The notes under the pieces: model-generated
The model's input: the letters and a program-made list of their open reading frames with translations, nothing else
What the model was told of the DNA's origin: nothing
Databases searched by the model: none
Origin: Acinetobacter sp. LoGeW2-3
GTDB taxonomy: Bacteria; Pseudomonadota; Gammaproteobacteria; Pseudomonadales; Moraxellaceae
Assembly: GCF_002688565.1 (NCBI RefSeq)
Contig: NZ_CP024012.1
Coordinates: forward strand, 1-64,000
Length of the DNA: 64,000 bases
Direction: 5' to 3'
Part shown: piece after piece, positions 18,489-27,626 of the stretch
How positions within the stretch are numbered: the first letter of the stretch is position 1
Layout: the number at the start of each line of letters is the position of its first letter
Program-made: the position numbers and the translations under genes

Positions 18489-19694
18489 ATGAAAAATGCA
18501 TATATCATCGATGCTATCCGTACACCATTTGGCCGCTATGCTGGTGGCTTAGCACCAGTCCGTGCAGATGATCTGGGTGCTCTACCAATTAAAGCTTTGA
18601 TGGAACGTAATCCAGGCATCGACTGGGAAAACGTAGATGATGTAATTTACGGTTGTGCTAACCAAGCCGGTGAAGACAACCGTAATGTCGGCCGTATGTC
18701 CGCCTTGCTTGCTGGCGTGCCATACCAAGTGCCAGCAACTACAATTAACCGTTTATGTGGTTCATCACTTGATGCAGTAGCTATTGCGGCACGTGCAATT
18801 AAGGCAGGTGAGGCCAATCTGATCGTGGCTGGCGGTGTGGAATCCATGTCTCGTGCGCCATTTGTCATGGGTAAATCTGATACAGCTTATGGCCGTAATC
18901 AAAAGATTGAAGACACCACTATGGGTTGGCGCTTCATCAATCCGAAGTTGAAAGAACTGTATGGCGTAGAAACCATGCCACAGACTGCGGAAAACGTAGC
19001 AGAGCAGTTCAATATTAACCGTGAAGATCAGGACAAGTTTGCTTTAGCCAGCCAGCAGCGTACAGCAGCAGCTCAGGCACGTGGCTTCTTTGACAAGGAA
19101 ATTATCCCAGTTGTAATCCCACAGCGTAAGGGGGATCCGATCATAGTTGACAAAGATGAGCATCCTCGTGCTTCAACCACACTTGAAGGGTTAACAAAGT
19201 TAAAGCCTGTGGTAAAAGCAGACGGTATTGTGACCGCAGGCAATGCATCAGGTATCAATGACGGTGCAGCTGCACTTCTGATTGCATCAGGTGAAGCAGT
19301 GGAAAAATATGGCTTAAAACCTCGTGCCAAAATTATTGCTTCAACTGTTGTAGGTGTAGAACCACGCATCATGGGCTTTGGTCCAGCTCCAGCAATCAAA
19401 AAACTGCTTGAACAGACTGGCTTGACTCTGGATCAGATGGATGTAATCGAACTGAATGAAGCCTTTGCCGCGCAAGCCTTAGCCGTAACGCGTGATCTAG
19501 GTCTACCTGACGATGCGGCTCATGTGAACCCGAATGGTGGTGCAATTGCAATTGGTCATCCACTAGGTGCTTCAGGTGCACGCCTGGTAGCGACAGCACT
19601 AAACCAGCTTGAAGCTATAGATGGAAATTATGCACTTTGCTCAATGTGTATTGGTGTGGGGCAGGGAATTGCCTTGATCATCAGCAGAAAGTAA
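18489..19694 (+). CDS. 3-oxoadipyl-CoA-type thiolase
   Basis: Cleaves a 3-ketoacyl-CoA with CoA. It has 401 residues with the nucleophile Cys in TTINRLCGSSLDA (near residue 90), NEAFAAQALAV, the catalytic His in GGAIAIGHPLGASGAR and the second Cys in CSMCIGVGQG. Sequence style (MKNAYIIDAIRTPFGRYAGG, VDDVIYGCANQAGEDNRNV) matches PcaF/CatF/DcaF-type 3-oxoadipyl-CoA thiolases from Acinetobacter, which yield succinyl-CoA and acetyl-CoA. A GTG sits one codon upstream (18486), but ATG 18489 has the better AAGGATTT spacing. This type of thiolase points to a dicarboxylic or ring-derived substrate. Confidence 0.92.
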   Translation: MKNAYIIDAIRTPFGRYAGGLAPVRADDLGALPIKALMERNPGIDWENVDDVIYGCANQAGEDNRNVGRMSALLAGVPYQVPATTINRLCGSSLDAVAIAARAIKAGEANLIVAGGVESMSRAPFVMGKSDTAYGRNQKIEDTTMGWRFINPKLKELYGVETMPQTAENVAEQFNINREDQDKFALASQQRTAAAQARGFFDKEIIPVVIPQRKGDPIIVDKDEHPRASTTLEGLTKLKPVVKADGIVTAGNASGINDGAAALLIASGEAVEKYGLKPRAKIIASTVVGVEPRIMGFGPAPAIKKLLEQTGLTLDQMDVIELNEAFAAQALAVTRDLGLPDDAAHVNPNGGAIAIGHPLGASGARLVATALNQLEAIDGNYALCSMCIGVGQGIALIISRK

Positions 19695-19860
19695 ACAACG
19701 CTTTTGGAAGATTTTTAGAGTTTCTAGAGATCTTCTCTTTTATTATTATTTTCAATTTAAATCATAACTAAGTGATTGATATTTTTTAAAAAAATCAATC
19801 AACTTTTTGAAATACTTCAAAAAGTCACGGATGAACTTTATACAAATATTGGAGATTTTT

Positions 19861-21132
19861 ATGCGCTTGGTTGTAAATACCCTTGCATTCACGGTAGTAA
19901 CTTGTCTGTACAGCCATGCTTATGCTGGTACAACTGAACAGCAACAGATACAAGAACTCAGGGCTGAACTAGAAGTACTAAAAACAGCGATTCAAAAGCA
20001 GAACAATACTGAAGTACACACAACAACCACACCCCAGACTCAAGCCAGTTTTCCAGTAGTAGCAAACGTTCCGAAGAAATCTGAAGATTCAGCATTAAAA
20101 TGGAAATCAAAGAACGGCGCAGAAGTCAATATTTATGGTTTTGTTCGTGCTGATGCTGCCTATCAAATTGAAGGTGCAAAAGGCATGTTTAATAGCATCA
20201 ATAGTGTGGCGCTAACAGGGGAGGCTAACAAGAAATCTACTGAAGATCGATTGGATTCGACATTAACAACTACCCGTATAGGCCTGGATTTCAAGGCTCC
20301 AGTTCAGGATGCTGATATCGGCGGTAAAGTTGAAATTGATTTTCGTGGTGGCTCTGATAAGGATACAGTACGACTACGTCATGTATATATGACTTATAAC
20401 AACTGGTTAATGGGTCAAACGACCTCTAATTTCCTGTCTACTGAAACCTCCCCCGAAATGCTCGATTTTAATACTCCACTTGGAGGAGGCACAACGCGTA
20501 CTCCAATGGTGCGGTACACGGAGAAAGTAAATCCTAATACCCAGTATTTTGTCGCATTAGAAAAAGGTAATGATGAAAACAGATTACCTGCTGCCACAGC
20601 GAAATTGAGTCATAAATTTGCTGAGGGTACTGGCCTAGTCACTGCACGAGGCCTCTTACAAGAAGTACGATTACGTGATTTGGGCGATGAGACAGAGTTA
20701 GGTTGGGGAATTGGCTTAGGGGTAAACTATAAGCCTCTTAATCAGCTGATTCTGAATGCCAATTACTCGCATGTCTCTGGCGATAATAAATTTTTGTTAG
20801 CTACTGCAGATAATGATCGATTTATCAGAACAAAAGAAAGCCTTGAACTGATTGATTTTGATGCTTTCACTTTAGGTGTAACTTATAAATTTACTCCTCA
20901 AATTAGAAGTACATTAGGTTATGGTTCTATTATCTATGATGAAAACAATGTAAAGAATAAGAAAGGAGAGCCAAGCAACGATCATCTGCAGCAAGGTTGG
21001 TTAAATGTTATGTATAACCCAATAAAACCAATTACGTTTGGTATGGAATATATCTATGGTGAACGTGAGACTGTAGATAATAGATCAGGTAAGGATAATC
21101 GTATAGAAATTATGGCGAAGTATGATTTCTAA
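19861..21132 (+). CDS. DcaP-like outer-membrane porin
   Basis: Outer-membrane trimeric porin, 423 residues from ATG 19861, which has GGAG nearby; the frame is open further upstream to 19807, but only this start gives a clean signal peptide (MRLVVNTLAFTVVTCLYSHAYA, cleavage after AYA). A short coiled coil follows (QQQIQELRAELEVLKTAIQKQ), then a beta-barrel ending in the terminal Phe typical of Omp85 substrates (IEIMAKYDF). DcaP proteins take up dicarboxylic acids in Acinetobacter. As last gene of the block it probably admits the pathway substrate. Confidence 0.88.
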   Translation: MRLVVNTLAFTVVTCLYSHAYAGTTEQQQIQELRAELEVLKTAIQKQNNTEVHTTTTPQTQASFPVVANVPKKSEDSALKWKSKNGAEVNIYGFVRADAAYQIEGAKGMFNSINSVALTGEANKKSTEDRLDSTLTTTRIGLDFKAPVQDADIGGKVEIDFRGGSDKDTVRLRHVYMTYNNWLMGQTTSNFLSTETSPEMLDFNTPLGGGTTRTPMVRYTEKVNPNTQYFVALEKGNDENRLPAATAKLSHKFAEGTGLVTARGLLQEVRLRDLGDETELGWGIGLGVNYKPLNQLILNANYSHVSGDNKFLLATADNDRFIRTKESLELIDFDAFTLGVTYKFTPQIRSTLGYGSIIYDENNVKNKKGEPSNDHLQQGWLNVMYNPIKPITFGMEYIYGERETVDNRSGKDNRIEIMAKYDF

Positions 21133-21145
21133 GGTAAATCAGCTT

Positions 21146-21176
21146 AAGGAATAGAGAAATTTCTCTATTCCTTTTT
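21146..21176 (+). terminator. Terminator after porin
   Basis: A 28-bp perfect palindrome (AAGGAATAGAGAAA and its complement) followed by T residues, immediately downstream of the porin. Confidence 0.85.
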
Positions 21177-21199
21177 CAGCAATAAAATAGTTATATAAT

Positions 21200-21235
21200 A
21201 TTTAACTTATGTTCACCTAAAGTCTAGTTCATAAT
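21200..21235 (+). repeat. 36-bp dispersed repeat, copy 1
   Basis: ATTTAACTTATGTTCACCT, then AAAGTCTAGTTCATAAT. An almost identical sequence lies at 32082-32117 (two differences), same strand. The two copies bracket the sulfur gene block. Confidence 0.6.
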
Positions 21236-21416
21236 AAAAAAATAGTTAATGATTAATAAAAACATGTATTTATAAACATTATTTTTATATCTTATTTTTT
21301 ATGGTTCAGGAACTTGGTGAATTCTAGGTCGTTTTTAGAGTAAAAGATGGAAATTGCTAGACCTCTACCATGTCAACGTAGAGGTCTCAGTAAAAATAAA
21401 AATTTATGAAGTAGTT

Positions 21417-22247
21417 TTATCGTTTTGGCCAGGTAACCGTATCGGCATAATTTTTTAAAACAAATTCACGCGTATCTTCTGCGATAAAGGCCTCTTTAAC
21501 GAGTTCTACTTCAGGTCTCTGAGCAGCTTTGCTATTGGATACAAGCACACTGTCATATTCCTGGTTATCTTGTTCAAGATAAATTGAATCACGTTTGGGT
21601 ATCAGGTCAGCGTGAATAGTATATGCGCCTGCCATAATTGCTAAGTCTGAATCATTAAAGCTAACGGGCACTAATGCATGTTCAACTTCTAAGAATCTTA
21701 GTTTTTTGGGATTAGCAGTAATATCTTTTAAGCTGGTTTTCGCACCTGTATTAGACTTTAATTCAATCAATTTAGCTCGTGCTAATAAATTTAGTGCACG
21801 TCCTCCATTTGATGGATCTGATGGAATTATGACTTTAGCTTTATCTGGTAGCTCATTAATATTTTTATATTTAGGTGAATATGCCCCAAACATCCCATTA
21901 AAAGTAGAGGCTATCGCTACTAAATCCCAATTATTTAACTCTTTTGCTGACTGCATATAATACTTATGCTGGAAATAGTTCAAATCAGCCTCATCATCTG
22001 CCACTGATTTGTTCGGAATCAGACCATCATTGGCATATTTAATTTTCAATTCAATATTTTGTTCTTTAACTTTATTCTTTACATATTCAGCAACTTGTGG
22101 ATATGGAGGATTATCTCGTGTAAGTAAAGTAACTACTTTAATTTCACTGTTCGCAGTAGTAGCTGTTTTATCTTGTTTAGCACAGCCTGACAACCCAAAA
22201 CCAATTGATGCTGCAAGAGCAGCAGTCAATACATTTTTAAATTTCAT
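21417..22247 (-). CDS. metQ: MetQ-family substrate-binding lipoprotein 1
   Basis: Periplasmic binding lipoprotein (NLPA family) of a MetNI-type ABC importer, 276 residues. The signal peptide ends in the lipobox LSGC (Cys about residue 22). Family segments include VVTLLTRDNPPYPQVAEYV, a DEADLNYFQHKYYM motif and IIPSDPSNGGRALNLLA. It is closely related to the second MetQ at 23561-24388. It is last in the metN-metI-metQ-SfnB-like-metQ operon, 83 bp after the SfnB-like gene. Ligand could be methionine, its sulfoxide or another organosulfur compound. Confidence 0.9.
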   Translation of the reverse strand: MKFKNVLTAALAASIGFGLSGCAKQDKTATTANSEIKVVTLLTRDNPPYPQVAEYVKNKVKEQNIELKIKYANDGLIPNKSVADDEADLNYFQHKYYMQSAKELNNWDLVAIASTFNGMFGAYSPKYKNINELPDKAKVIIPSDPSNGGRALNLLARAKLIELKSNTGAKTSLKDITANPKKLRFLEVEHALVPVSFNDSDLAIMAGAYTIHADLIPKRDSIYLEQDNQEYDSVLVSNSKAAQRPEVELVKEAFIAEDTREFVLKNYADTVTWPKR

Positions 22248-22330
22248 AGATATTCCATTATATGCGCTGTTTGCGCAGTTGTATTAAATAGCGCCTTAAA
22301 TTTTTAGGACGCTTAACGTACAGTGCTAGG

Positions 22331-23539
22331 TTAGAAATAGCCGATATTTGGTACAGTTTTTTTATTGACTAAAATGTCACCTAATACTTTAGCTTTCAGG
22401 CTGACTGAGTTATGCGTTGATAGCGTACGAATATTGCGCCAGTGACGATCATTTAATGTATCTCGTCCCATTGCGGAAGCACCGATAACTTCGAACATCA
22501 GATTGGCAGCTTTTAGGGCTAGCGGATCAATTGCGACTTTTACTTTTGCTGCATCTGCCGCTGCTAGCTGCAGTACAGAATCATAGCTAGGAAGGTCTAA
22601 ATGCTGGATCACACGATCTAATGAACGTGCTGCCCGTAAAACGGCATTTTCAACAATAAAAGAAATAGAAGAAATTTCACCCGCTTTTTCCAGAAAAAGC
22701 GGTTCATCATGCGCTTGTTCAGCATTGCCATAGCTGAACGTGCGACCACGAGTGGCCAGGAGCACAGCAGTACGATCTTCTACAGCTTTGGTTTGGCCTG
22801 CAATAATGGCTTGAATGTACAGCTGTGCAAATGGCTTATTCACTAAACCATTTCGTTTAGGCCAACGGATTTCATCTTCGGAGATGGCAACCCTTTTAAA
22901 TAACGTAGTACCACTGGCAGTGTTACGCTGGCCGATGCCAATCCAGTCATCAAGAATTTCTACTCCTTCACGATTTGTCGGCACAACTACATGGCATAAA
23001 GAATCTAGGTGACTTTGTGCCCATACCAATACGTAGTCAGCATGCAAGGTACCAGTAGTGAAGTATTTTTTTCCGTTTAAAAATAGTTTGTTATTTTCAT
23101 TTAGGATATGGGTTATCAGCTTGCCGTTGCCAACATTATGTGAAGATGGTTCAGCCAGGGCATTACTAATAATTTTTCCACTAGCAATACGCTCAAACCA
23201 TTTTTCACGGTATGAAGGATCGGGATGTCTCAACACATCTTCAGTAAACTGAAAATGTGAGTGGAAAATATGTGCTACATCAGAATCTGCGCGTCCTAGC
23301 TCTATAATCACAGCAAACAGTTCTTCAATGCTGAGTGCTTGACCACCATATTGTTTCGGCAGACGGAGTGCACCCAATTTTTGTGATTTCAGATATTGAA
23401 CAATCTGAACTGGTGGCAGTTCACCATTAGCATCACGTACTTCTAAATCAGCTTTAACTGCATCAATCAATGCAAGAAATTCTGGACGCTCGTGGTAGGG
23501 AAGTGATGCATTTGAGACCTCCTTAACTTTAATATTCAT
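22331..23539 (-). CDS. SfnB/DszC-like flavin monooxygenase (acyl-CoA dehydrogenase fold)
   Basis: 402-residue protein with the acyl-CoA dehydrogenase fold: IVQYLKSQKLGALRLPKQYGG, RADSDVAHIFHSHFQFTE, SNALAEPSSHNVGNG, FLNGKKYFTTGTLHADYVLVWA. Members such as SfnB and DszC use reduced flavin to oxidise sulfur compounds instead of acyl-CoAs. The missing C-terminal catalytic Glu motif and the location between two metQ genes support that reading. Probable role: assimilation of sulfur from sulfones, sulfides or similar molecules under sulfate limitation. It is cotranscribed with metNIQ (21-bp gap to metQ2). The precise substrate is not known. Confidence 0.8.
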   Translation of the reverse strand: MNIKVKEVSNASLPYHERPEFLALIDAVKADLEVRDANGELPPVQIVQYLKSQKLGALRLPKQYGGQALSIEELFAVIIELGRADSDVAHIFHSHFQFTEDVLRHPDPSYREKWFERIASGKIISNALAEPSSHNVGNGKLITHILNENNKLFLNGKKYFTTGTLHADYVLVWAQSHLDSLCHVVVPTNREGVEILDDWIGIGQRNTASGTTLFKRVAISEDEIRWPKRNGLVNKPFAQLYIQAIIAGQTKAVEDRTAVLLATRGRTFSYGNAEQAHDEPLFLEKAGEISSISFIVENAVLRAARSLDRVIQHLDLPSYDSVLQLAAADAAKVKVAIDPLALKAANLMFEVIGASAMGRDTLNDRHWRNIRTLSTHNSVSLKAKVLGDILVNKKTVPNIGYF

Positions 23540-23560
23540 AAAACTAGACTTCCTATATAC

Positions 23561-24388
23561 TTATTGTTTTTCCCAAGTGACTGTTCCTGAATAGTTTTTC
23601 AGTACGTAATCACGAGTATCATCGGCCGTAAATGCATCTTTAATTATTTGCACTTCAGCTTTTTGCTGTGACTTGGAATTCGCTACTAAAACCGCATCGT
23701 AATTGTGATTATTTTCTTCCAAATATAGGGCATCTCGCTTTGGCACAAGGTTGGCATGGACTGTATAGGCACCGTCCATAATTGCTAAATCTGAATCTTT
23801 GTAACTCACTGGCACTAATGCATGCTCTACTTCAATAATCTGTAATTTTTTTGGATTAGCTGTAATATCTTTAACACTACTTTTTGCACCGGTATTTGGC
23901 TTCAGCTCAATTAAATCAACTGAAGCCAAAAGATTTAATGCTCGACCACCATTGGATGGATCTAAAGGAATAACAACTTTAGCTCCCTCCGGCAAATCCT
24001 TTAGACTTTTATATATCGGTGAATAAGCGCCAAAAATACTGTTAAATGTGGTACCTATAGCATTTAGATCCCAGTTATTTATTTCTTTTGCAGACTGCAT
24101 ATAAGTTATGTGTTGGAAATAATTTAGATCAGTTTCATTTTCAGATACTGATTTATTAGGAATCAAACCGTCAGTGGCATACTTAATTCTTAATTCAATA
24201 TTCTGTTTTTTAACTTTATCTCTTACAAATTCAGCAATTTGTGGCAAGGGTGGATTGTCACGTGTGAGTAAAGTTACTACTTTGATAGCGTCAGCATCTG
24301 CTTTTGTATCTTCCTGTTTTACACAGCCTGCCAAGCCTAGACCAACAGATGCACTCAACATTGCATTCAATGCATATTTAAATTTCAT
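23561..24388 (-). CDS. metQ: MetQ-family substrate-binding lipoprotein 2
   Basis: Second NLPA-family binding lipoprotein, 275 residues, lipobox LAGC near residue 22. It shares most of the sequence of metQ copy 1 (VVTLLTRDNPPLPQIAEFV, NETDLNYFQHITYM, IPLDPSNGGRALNLLA), pointing to duplication with divergence of ligand range. It lies 16 bp after metI, as expected for the cognate binding protein of the transporter. Regulated with the rest of the operon from the long AT-rich region upstream of metN. Confidence 0.9.
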   Translation of the reverse strand: MKFKYALNAMLSASVGLGLAGCVKQEDTKADADAIKVVTLLTRDNPPLPQIAEFVRDKVKKQNIELRIKYATDGLIPNKSVSENETDLNYFQHITYMQSAKEINNWDLNAIGTTFNSIFGAYSPIYKSLKDLPEGAKVVIPLDPSNGGRALNLLASVDLIELKPNTGAKSSVKDITANPKKLQIIEVEHALVPVSYKDSDLAIMDGAYTVHANLVPKRDALYLEENNHNYDAVLVANSKSQQKAEVQIIKDAFTADDTRDYVLKNYSGTVTWEKQ

Positions 24389-24403
24389 ATATAAATTAAT
24401 CCC

Positions 24404-25069
24404 TTAAAAACGTTTATCTAAACGCTTCACAAAATAGTTGCCAGTAAATTGAATGATCTGAACAATAAAAATAATGATAAGCACAGTGAAAATCAGAATA
24501 TCTGTTTCAAAACGATGGAAACCATATCTAATAGCAAAGTCGCCAATACCACCGCCTCCTACAATTCCAACAATCGTGGAATAGGAAAAATAACTTACTG
24601 TCACGATAGTGATTGAGTTAACAATTGCTGCACGTGCTTCTGAAAACAGCACTTTATGTACAATTTGAAATTTAGTTGCGCCCATTGCTTCCGCTGCTTC
24701 AATTACCCCACGGTTGACTTCTAGCAAAGCTGCCTCAACAAAACGGGCAAAATATGGAATACAACTAATTGTCATAGGAACAATGGCGGCTGTTGTACCA
24801 ATTGAAGTTCCCACAATTAAGCGTGTTAAAGGCACAATAGAAATAGCGAGAATTAAGAAAGGGAAAGAACGGATGAAGTTCACCACCGCATTTAAAATCC
24901 CATTTACTAAATTATTGCTAGAAATTGAACCCTCACGAGTTAAATACAGCGCAGTGCCGACTATTCCACCAAAAATAATGCCAAGAAAAATCGTCACAGA
25001 CAGCATATAAAAGGTTTCGCCCAGTGCTGTTTGAATTTCAGGCCAAATACCAATTACTTTTTCGTACAT
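24404..25069 (-). CDS. metI: MetI-type ABC permease
   Basis: Inner-membrane permease of a methionine-type importer, 221 residues with about five membrane segments. The coupling EAA loop is clear (EAAEAMGATKFQIVHKVLFSEARAAI, near residue 130), and the family-typical YFSYSTIVGIVGGGGIGDFAIRYG follows. One base separates its start from the metN stop, so the two are probably translationally coupled. It forms a complex with MetN and receives ligand from one or both MetQ proteins. Confidence 0.92.
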   Translation of the reverse strand: MYEKVIGIWPEIQTALGETFYMLSVTIFLGIIFGGIVGTALYLTREGSISSNNLVNGILNAVVNFIRSFPFLILAISIVPLTRLIVGTSIGTTAAIVPMTISCIPYFARFVEAALLEVNRGVIEAAEAMGATKFQIVHKVLFSEARAAIVNSITIVTVSYFSYSTIVGIVGGGGIGDFAIRYGFHRFETDILIFTVLIIIFIVQIIQFTGNYFVKRLDKRF

Positions 25070-25070
25070 A

Positions 25071-25835
25071 TTAAGAAGCCTCTTTTAAGCTGGTACTGAC
25101 ATCATTGAGCAATAGTTTTGAAATAATAGATTTGACCGGTTGCTGGATTGGCTGATTGAGGTCAAACTCTTCAATTACTTGGCCTTGTTCCATTACCGCA
25201 ACACGGTTGCAGATTTTGTGTACTAGTTGCATTTCATGAGTCACGATCACTATCGTAATACCAAACTGTTTATTGATCTTTGACAGGTAATGCAGAATCG
25301 ATTCTTTAGTTTGTGGATCGACAGCAGAAGTTGGCTCATCGCAGAGCAGAATTTTGGGCTGGGTCACAATGGCGCGGGCAATTGCAATACGCTGTTTCTG
25401 TCCACCGCTAAGTTGACTTGGATAAGCATCTTTTTTATCTAATAAATCAACAATTTCTAGGCACTCTAAAGCACGTTTATGACGTTCTGCTTTTGGCACA
25501 CCTGAAAATTCTAACGGCAACTCAATATTTTCTAGAGCAGTGCGGTTGGTCAGCAAGTTAAAATGCTGAAAAATCATACCAATGGATTTACGCTGTTCGA
25601 GTAATTGCTTTTTTGATAATCGTAAAAGGGAAATACCTTCTATTTTAATATCACCAGTATTGGGGCGTTCTAGCAGATTAATCATGCGCAATAATGTTGA
25701 TTTTCCTGCACCACTAAAACCGATAATGCCAAATACATCGCCTTGATGAATATTTAGACTAACATCGGAAACAGCCGTGAATTGACCATCCTTTTGTATA
25801 AATGTTTTCTTAAGATCCTGTAGTTGTATCATCAT
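25071..25835 (-). CDS. metN: MetN-type ABC ATPase lacking the regulatory NIL domain
   Basis: ATPase of the importer, 254 residues. Walker A GFSGAGKST (about residue 37), Q-loop IFQHFNLL, signature LSGGQKQRIAIARAI, Walker B ILLCDEPTSAVD and the switch His in VTHEMQLV are all present. E. coli MetN is about 343 residues because of a C-terminal methionine-sensing NIL domain. This protein ends right after the ATPase core, so transinhibition by cytoplasmic methionine is not expected. It is first gene of the minus-strand operon. Confidence 0.92.
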   Translation of the reverse strand: MMIQLQDLKKTFIQKDGQFTAVSDVSLNIHQGDVFGIIGFSGAGKSTLLRMINLLERPNTGDIKIEGISLLRLSKKQLLEQRKSIGMIFQHFNLLTNRTALENIELPLEFSGVPKAERHKRALECLEIVDLLDKKDAYPSQLSGGQKQRIAIARAIVTQPKILLCDEPTSAVDPQTKESILHYLSKINKQFGITIVIVTHEMQLVHKICNRVAVMEQGQVIEEFDLNQPIQQPVKSIISKLLLNDVSTSLKEAS

Positions 25836-26611
25836 TTATTCTCTATGTTTAGCTCAGCATCACTGATGCAGTAGTCCTATGCAGCTCAACATAAATGAGA
25901 ATTTAATATGTTTAAAATAAATATTTTTAATAAAATTATATAAAAATAATGAATACTAAATTTAAGATTGATCTATTATCCACCCTTTACAGAAGATTTA
26001 TATCAATAATTCTAATAAAATTATAATGAAAAATTATGATTTTGTATGAAATTTATCAATTATATCAGTGTGTTAGTAATATTTATTAAAAAAAATTCTG
26101 TAATTTATTGATTGAGATAATAACGTTACTTTTATTCTTTTATAAACAAAACATAGCTTATTCTGAATTTTATCTTTTCATATGAATTATATTCACTTCG
26201 CTTTAAATTAGAGAGAATCTAGAATCCGCGAAAAATTAATATAGATCAATTTATAGCTAAGAATTTGTTTTTTAATATCTTTTTTTGTAATTTAATCTAA
26301 ATATTCAAAGTTAATTTATAAGATAGTCACTTGCAACATCTACTTTAGATACTCAATTTAGGTGAATAGGGGTTTTGATTCGTTCTGTTAAAAACTAGAA
26401 ACCCTTAATTCAGTATTTTTGTTAGAAAATTTCTTTTGTATGAATGAAGAGAATACTGATCTTCCTAAATAATGCATATTAAATTCACATAGAATAAGCT
26501 CCTGAATTTTTAAATAAATTTGATAGCCAGTATGATATGAGCTATTCAAATATCAAATTAGATTTCAAGCAGACAGCTGTGCAGCGCGATTATGCCGAGG
26601 TTAAATTTTTA
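25836..26611. other. Long divergent regulatory region
   Basis: About 775 bp of very AT-rich DNA between the divergent metN operon and the LysR gene. No gene, IS or riboswitch-like fold was recognised. It should hold both promoters and LysR binding sites, but I could not single out a convincing operator. Confidence 0.5.
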
Positions 26612-27508
26612 ATGAAGATTGAAGACATCCATGCTTTTATTGCTTTTGTTAAATTGCAATCCACGAGTCTTACTGCTCAACAATTAGGTATCACACAACC
26701 TGCAGTTACACGTCGTATCCAGAGTCTAGAACAAGCCTGTTCAGTGCAACTTTTTGACCGAAATACTCGCCCTTTAAAGTTAACCGCAAAAGGACGAGAA
26801 ATATATGAACAGTGCTGTATTATCGAGCAAGAGTTCAATAGATTGAAGCAGATTATTGCTTTGCAAAGTGCAGATTCAACACATCTTAGGATAGGAATTC
26901 CAAATAGCCTGTCAGAGTCTGGTATTTTTGGAATGATACAAGACCTCCAAAAAGATTTTCCCTCTGCAAAAATTGAAATTAGTACAGGGTGGGGTAAGGA
27001 ATTATTATCTAAATTAGCTCACGATGAACTTGATGGCGTGATTTCTACTGCAAAAGAACATAATGCTTTTCCAAAAGATTATTCTCTGAAAATTATGGGT
27101 ACCTTACATATTAGGCCTGTAGTATCAAAATCTTTAAGCAGATCAGGTGTTTCAACATGGGAAGACTTGCAGGATCTAGGTTGGATTTTAAATAATAAAG
27201 GATGTGGATTCAGAGAATTTTTAACTGAACAATTAGAAAAACAGCATAAACAGCTAAATTTAAAAATTGAAGTTACTGGAACTAGAATCCAGTTGGATTT
27301 AATACAACAGGGAGTTGGTGCTGGTTTCTTGGCACAGGAATTAATCTTTCAAACTCCTCATTTTCACCAATTATCAATTATAGATACTGAAGAACTAAAT
27401 CTAGATGTCATTGTTTACAATGCACGTCGAGAAAACTTGAGCCATGCACAAACTGAATTATTTGATGTAATTATGGAACGTTTTAACCAAAAATTGCATT
27501 TAGCGTAA
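26612..27508 (+). CDS. LysR-family regulator (CysB/Cbl-like)
   Basis: 298 residues from ATG 26612 (GAGG about 11 bp upstream). The frame is open to 26537, but the extra 25 residues precede the conserved start MKIEDIHAFIAFV. Winged helix: LTAQQLGITQPAVTRRIQSLEQACSVQLFDR; effector domain follows (LRIGIPNSLSESGIFGMIQ). The divergent position next to metN and upstream of the monooxygenase, binding protein and dioxygenase genes makes it the likely sulfur-responsive regulator of both arms. Confidence 0.88.
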   Translation: MKIEDIHAFIAFVKLQSTSLTAQQLGITQPAVTRRIQSLEQACSVQLFDRNTRPLKLTAKGREIYEQCCIIEQEFNRLKQIIALQSADSTHLRIGIPNSLSESGIFGMIQDLQKDFPSAKIEISTGWGKELLSKLAHDELDGVISTAKEHNAFPKDYSLKIMGTLHIRPVVSKSLSRSGVSTWEDLQDLGWILNNKGCGFREFLTEQLEKQHKQLNLKIEVTGTRIQLDLIQQGVGAGFLAQELIFQTPHFHQLSIIDTEELNLDVIVYNARRENLSHAQTELFDVIMERFNQKLHLA

Positions 27509-27626
27509 TCTAAAAACCATTCTTATGCGTGAAATTAATATTAGTTTATGATAAATATTTATTTAACGCATACTAATTTTTAAATTACAGTTGTTTCAAG
27601 TTCAAAAAAATATTTTGGAAATTGAA

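Noticed and set aside
19807..19860. Upstream extension of the porin gene
   Set aside because: The extra 18 residues would disrupt the signal peptide; ATG 19861 has a ribosome site and a clean signal sequence.
8247..21132. Assigning the catabolic block to a named pathway such as adipate (dca) or itaconate degradation
   Set aside because: Individual genes resemble parts of these routes, but the diagnostic CoA-transferase or substrate-specific enzymes are not present.
25836..26611. Possible riboswitch (SAM or similar) ahead of metN
   Set aside because: No recognisable conserved core or stable multi-helix fold could be found in this AT-rich stretch.
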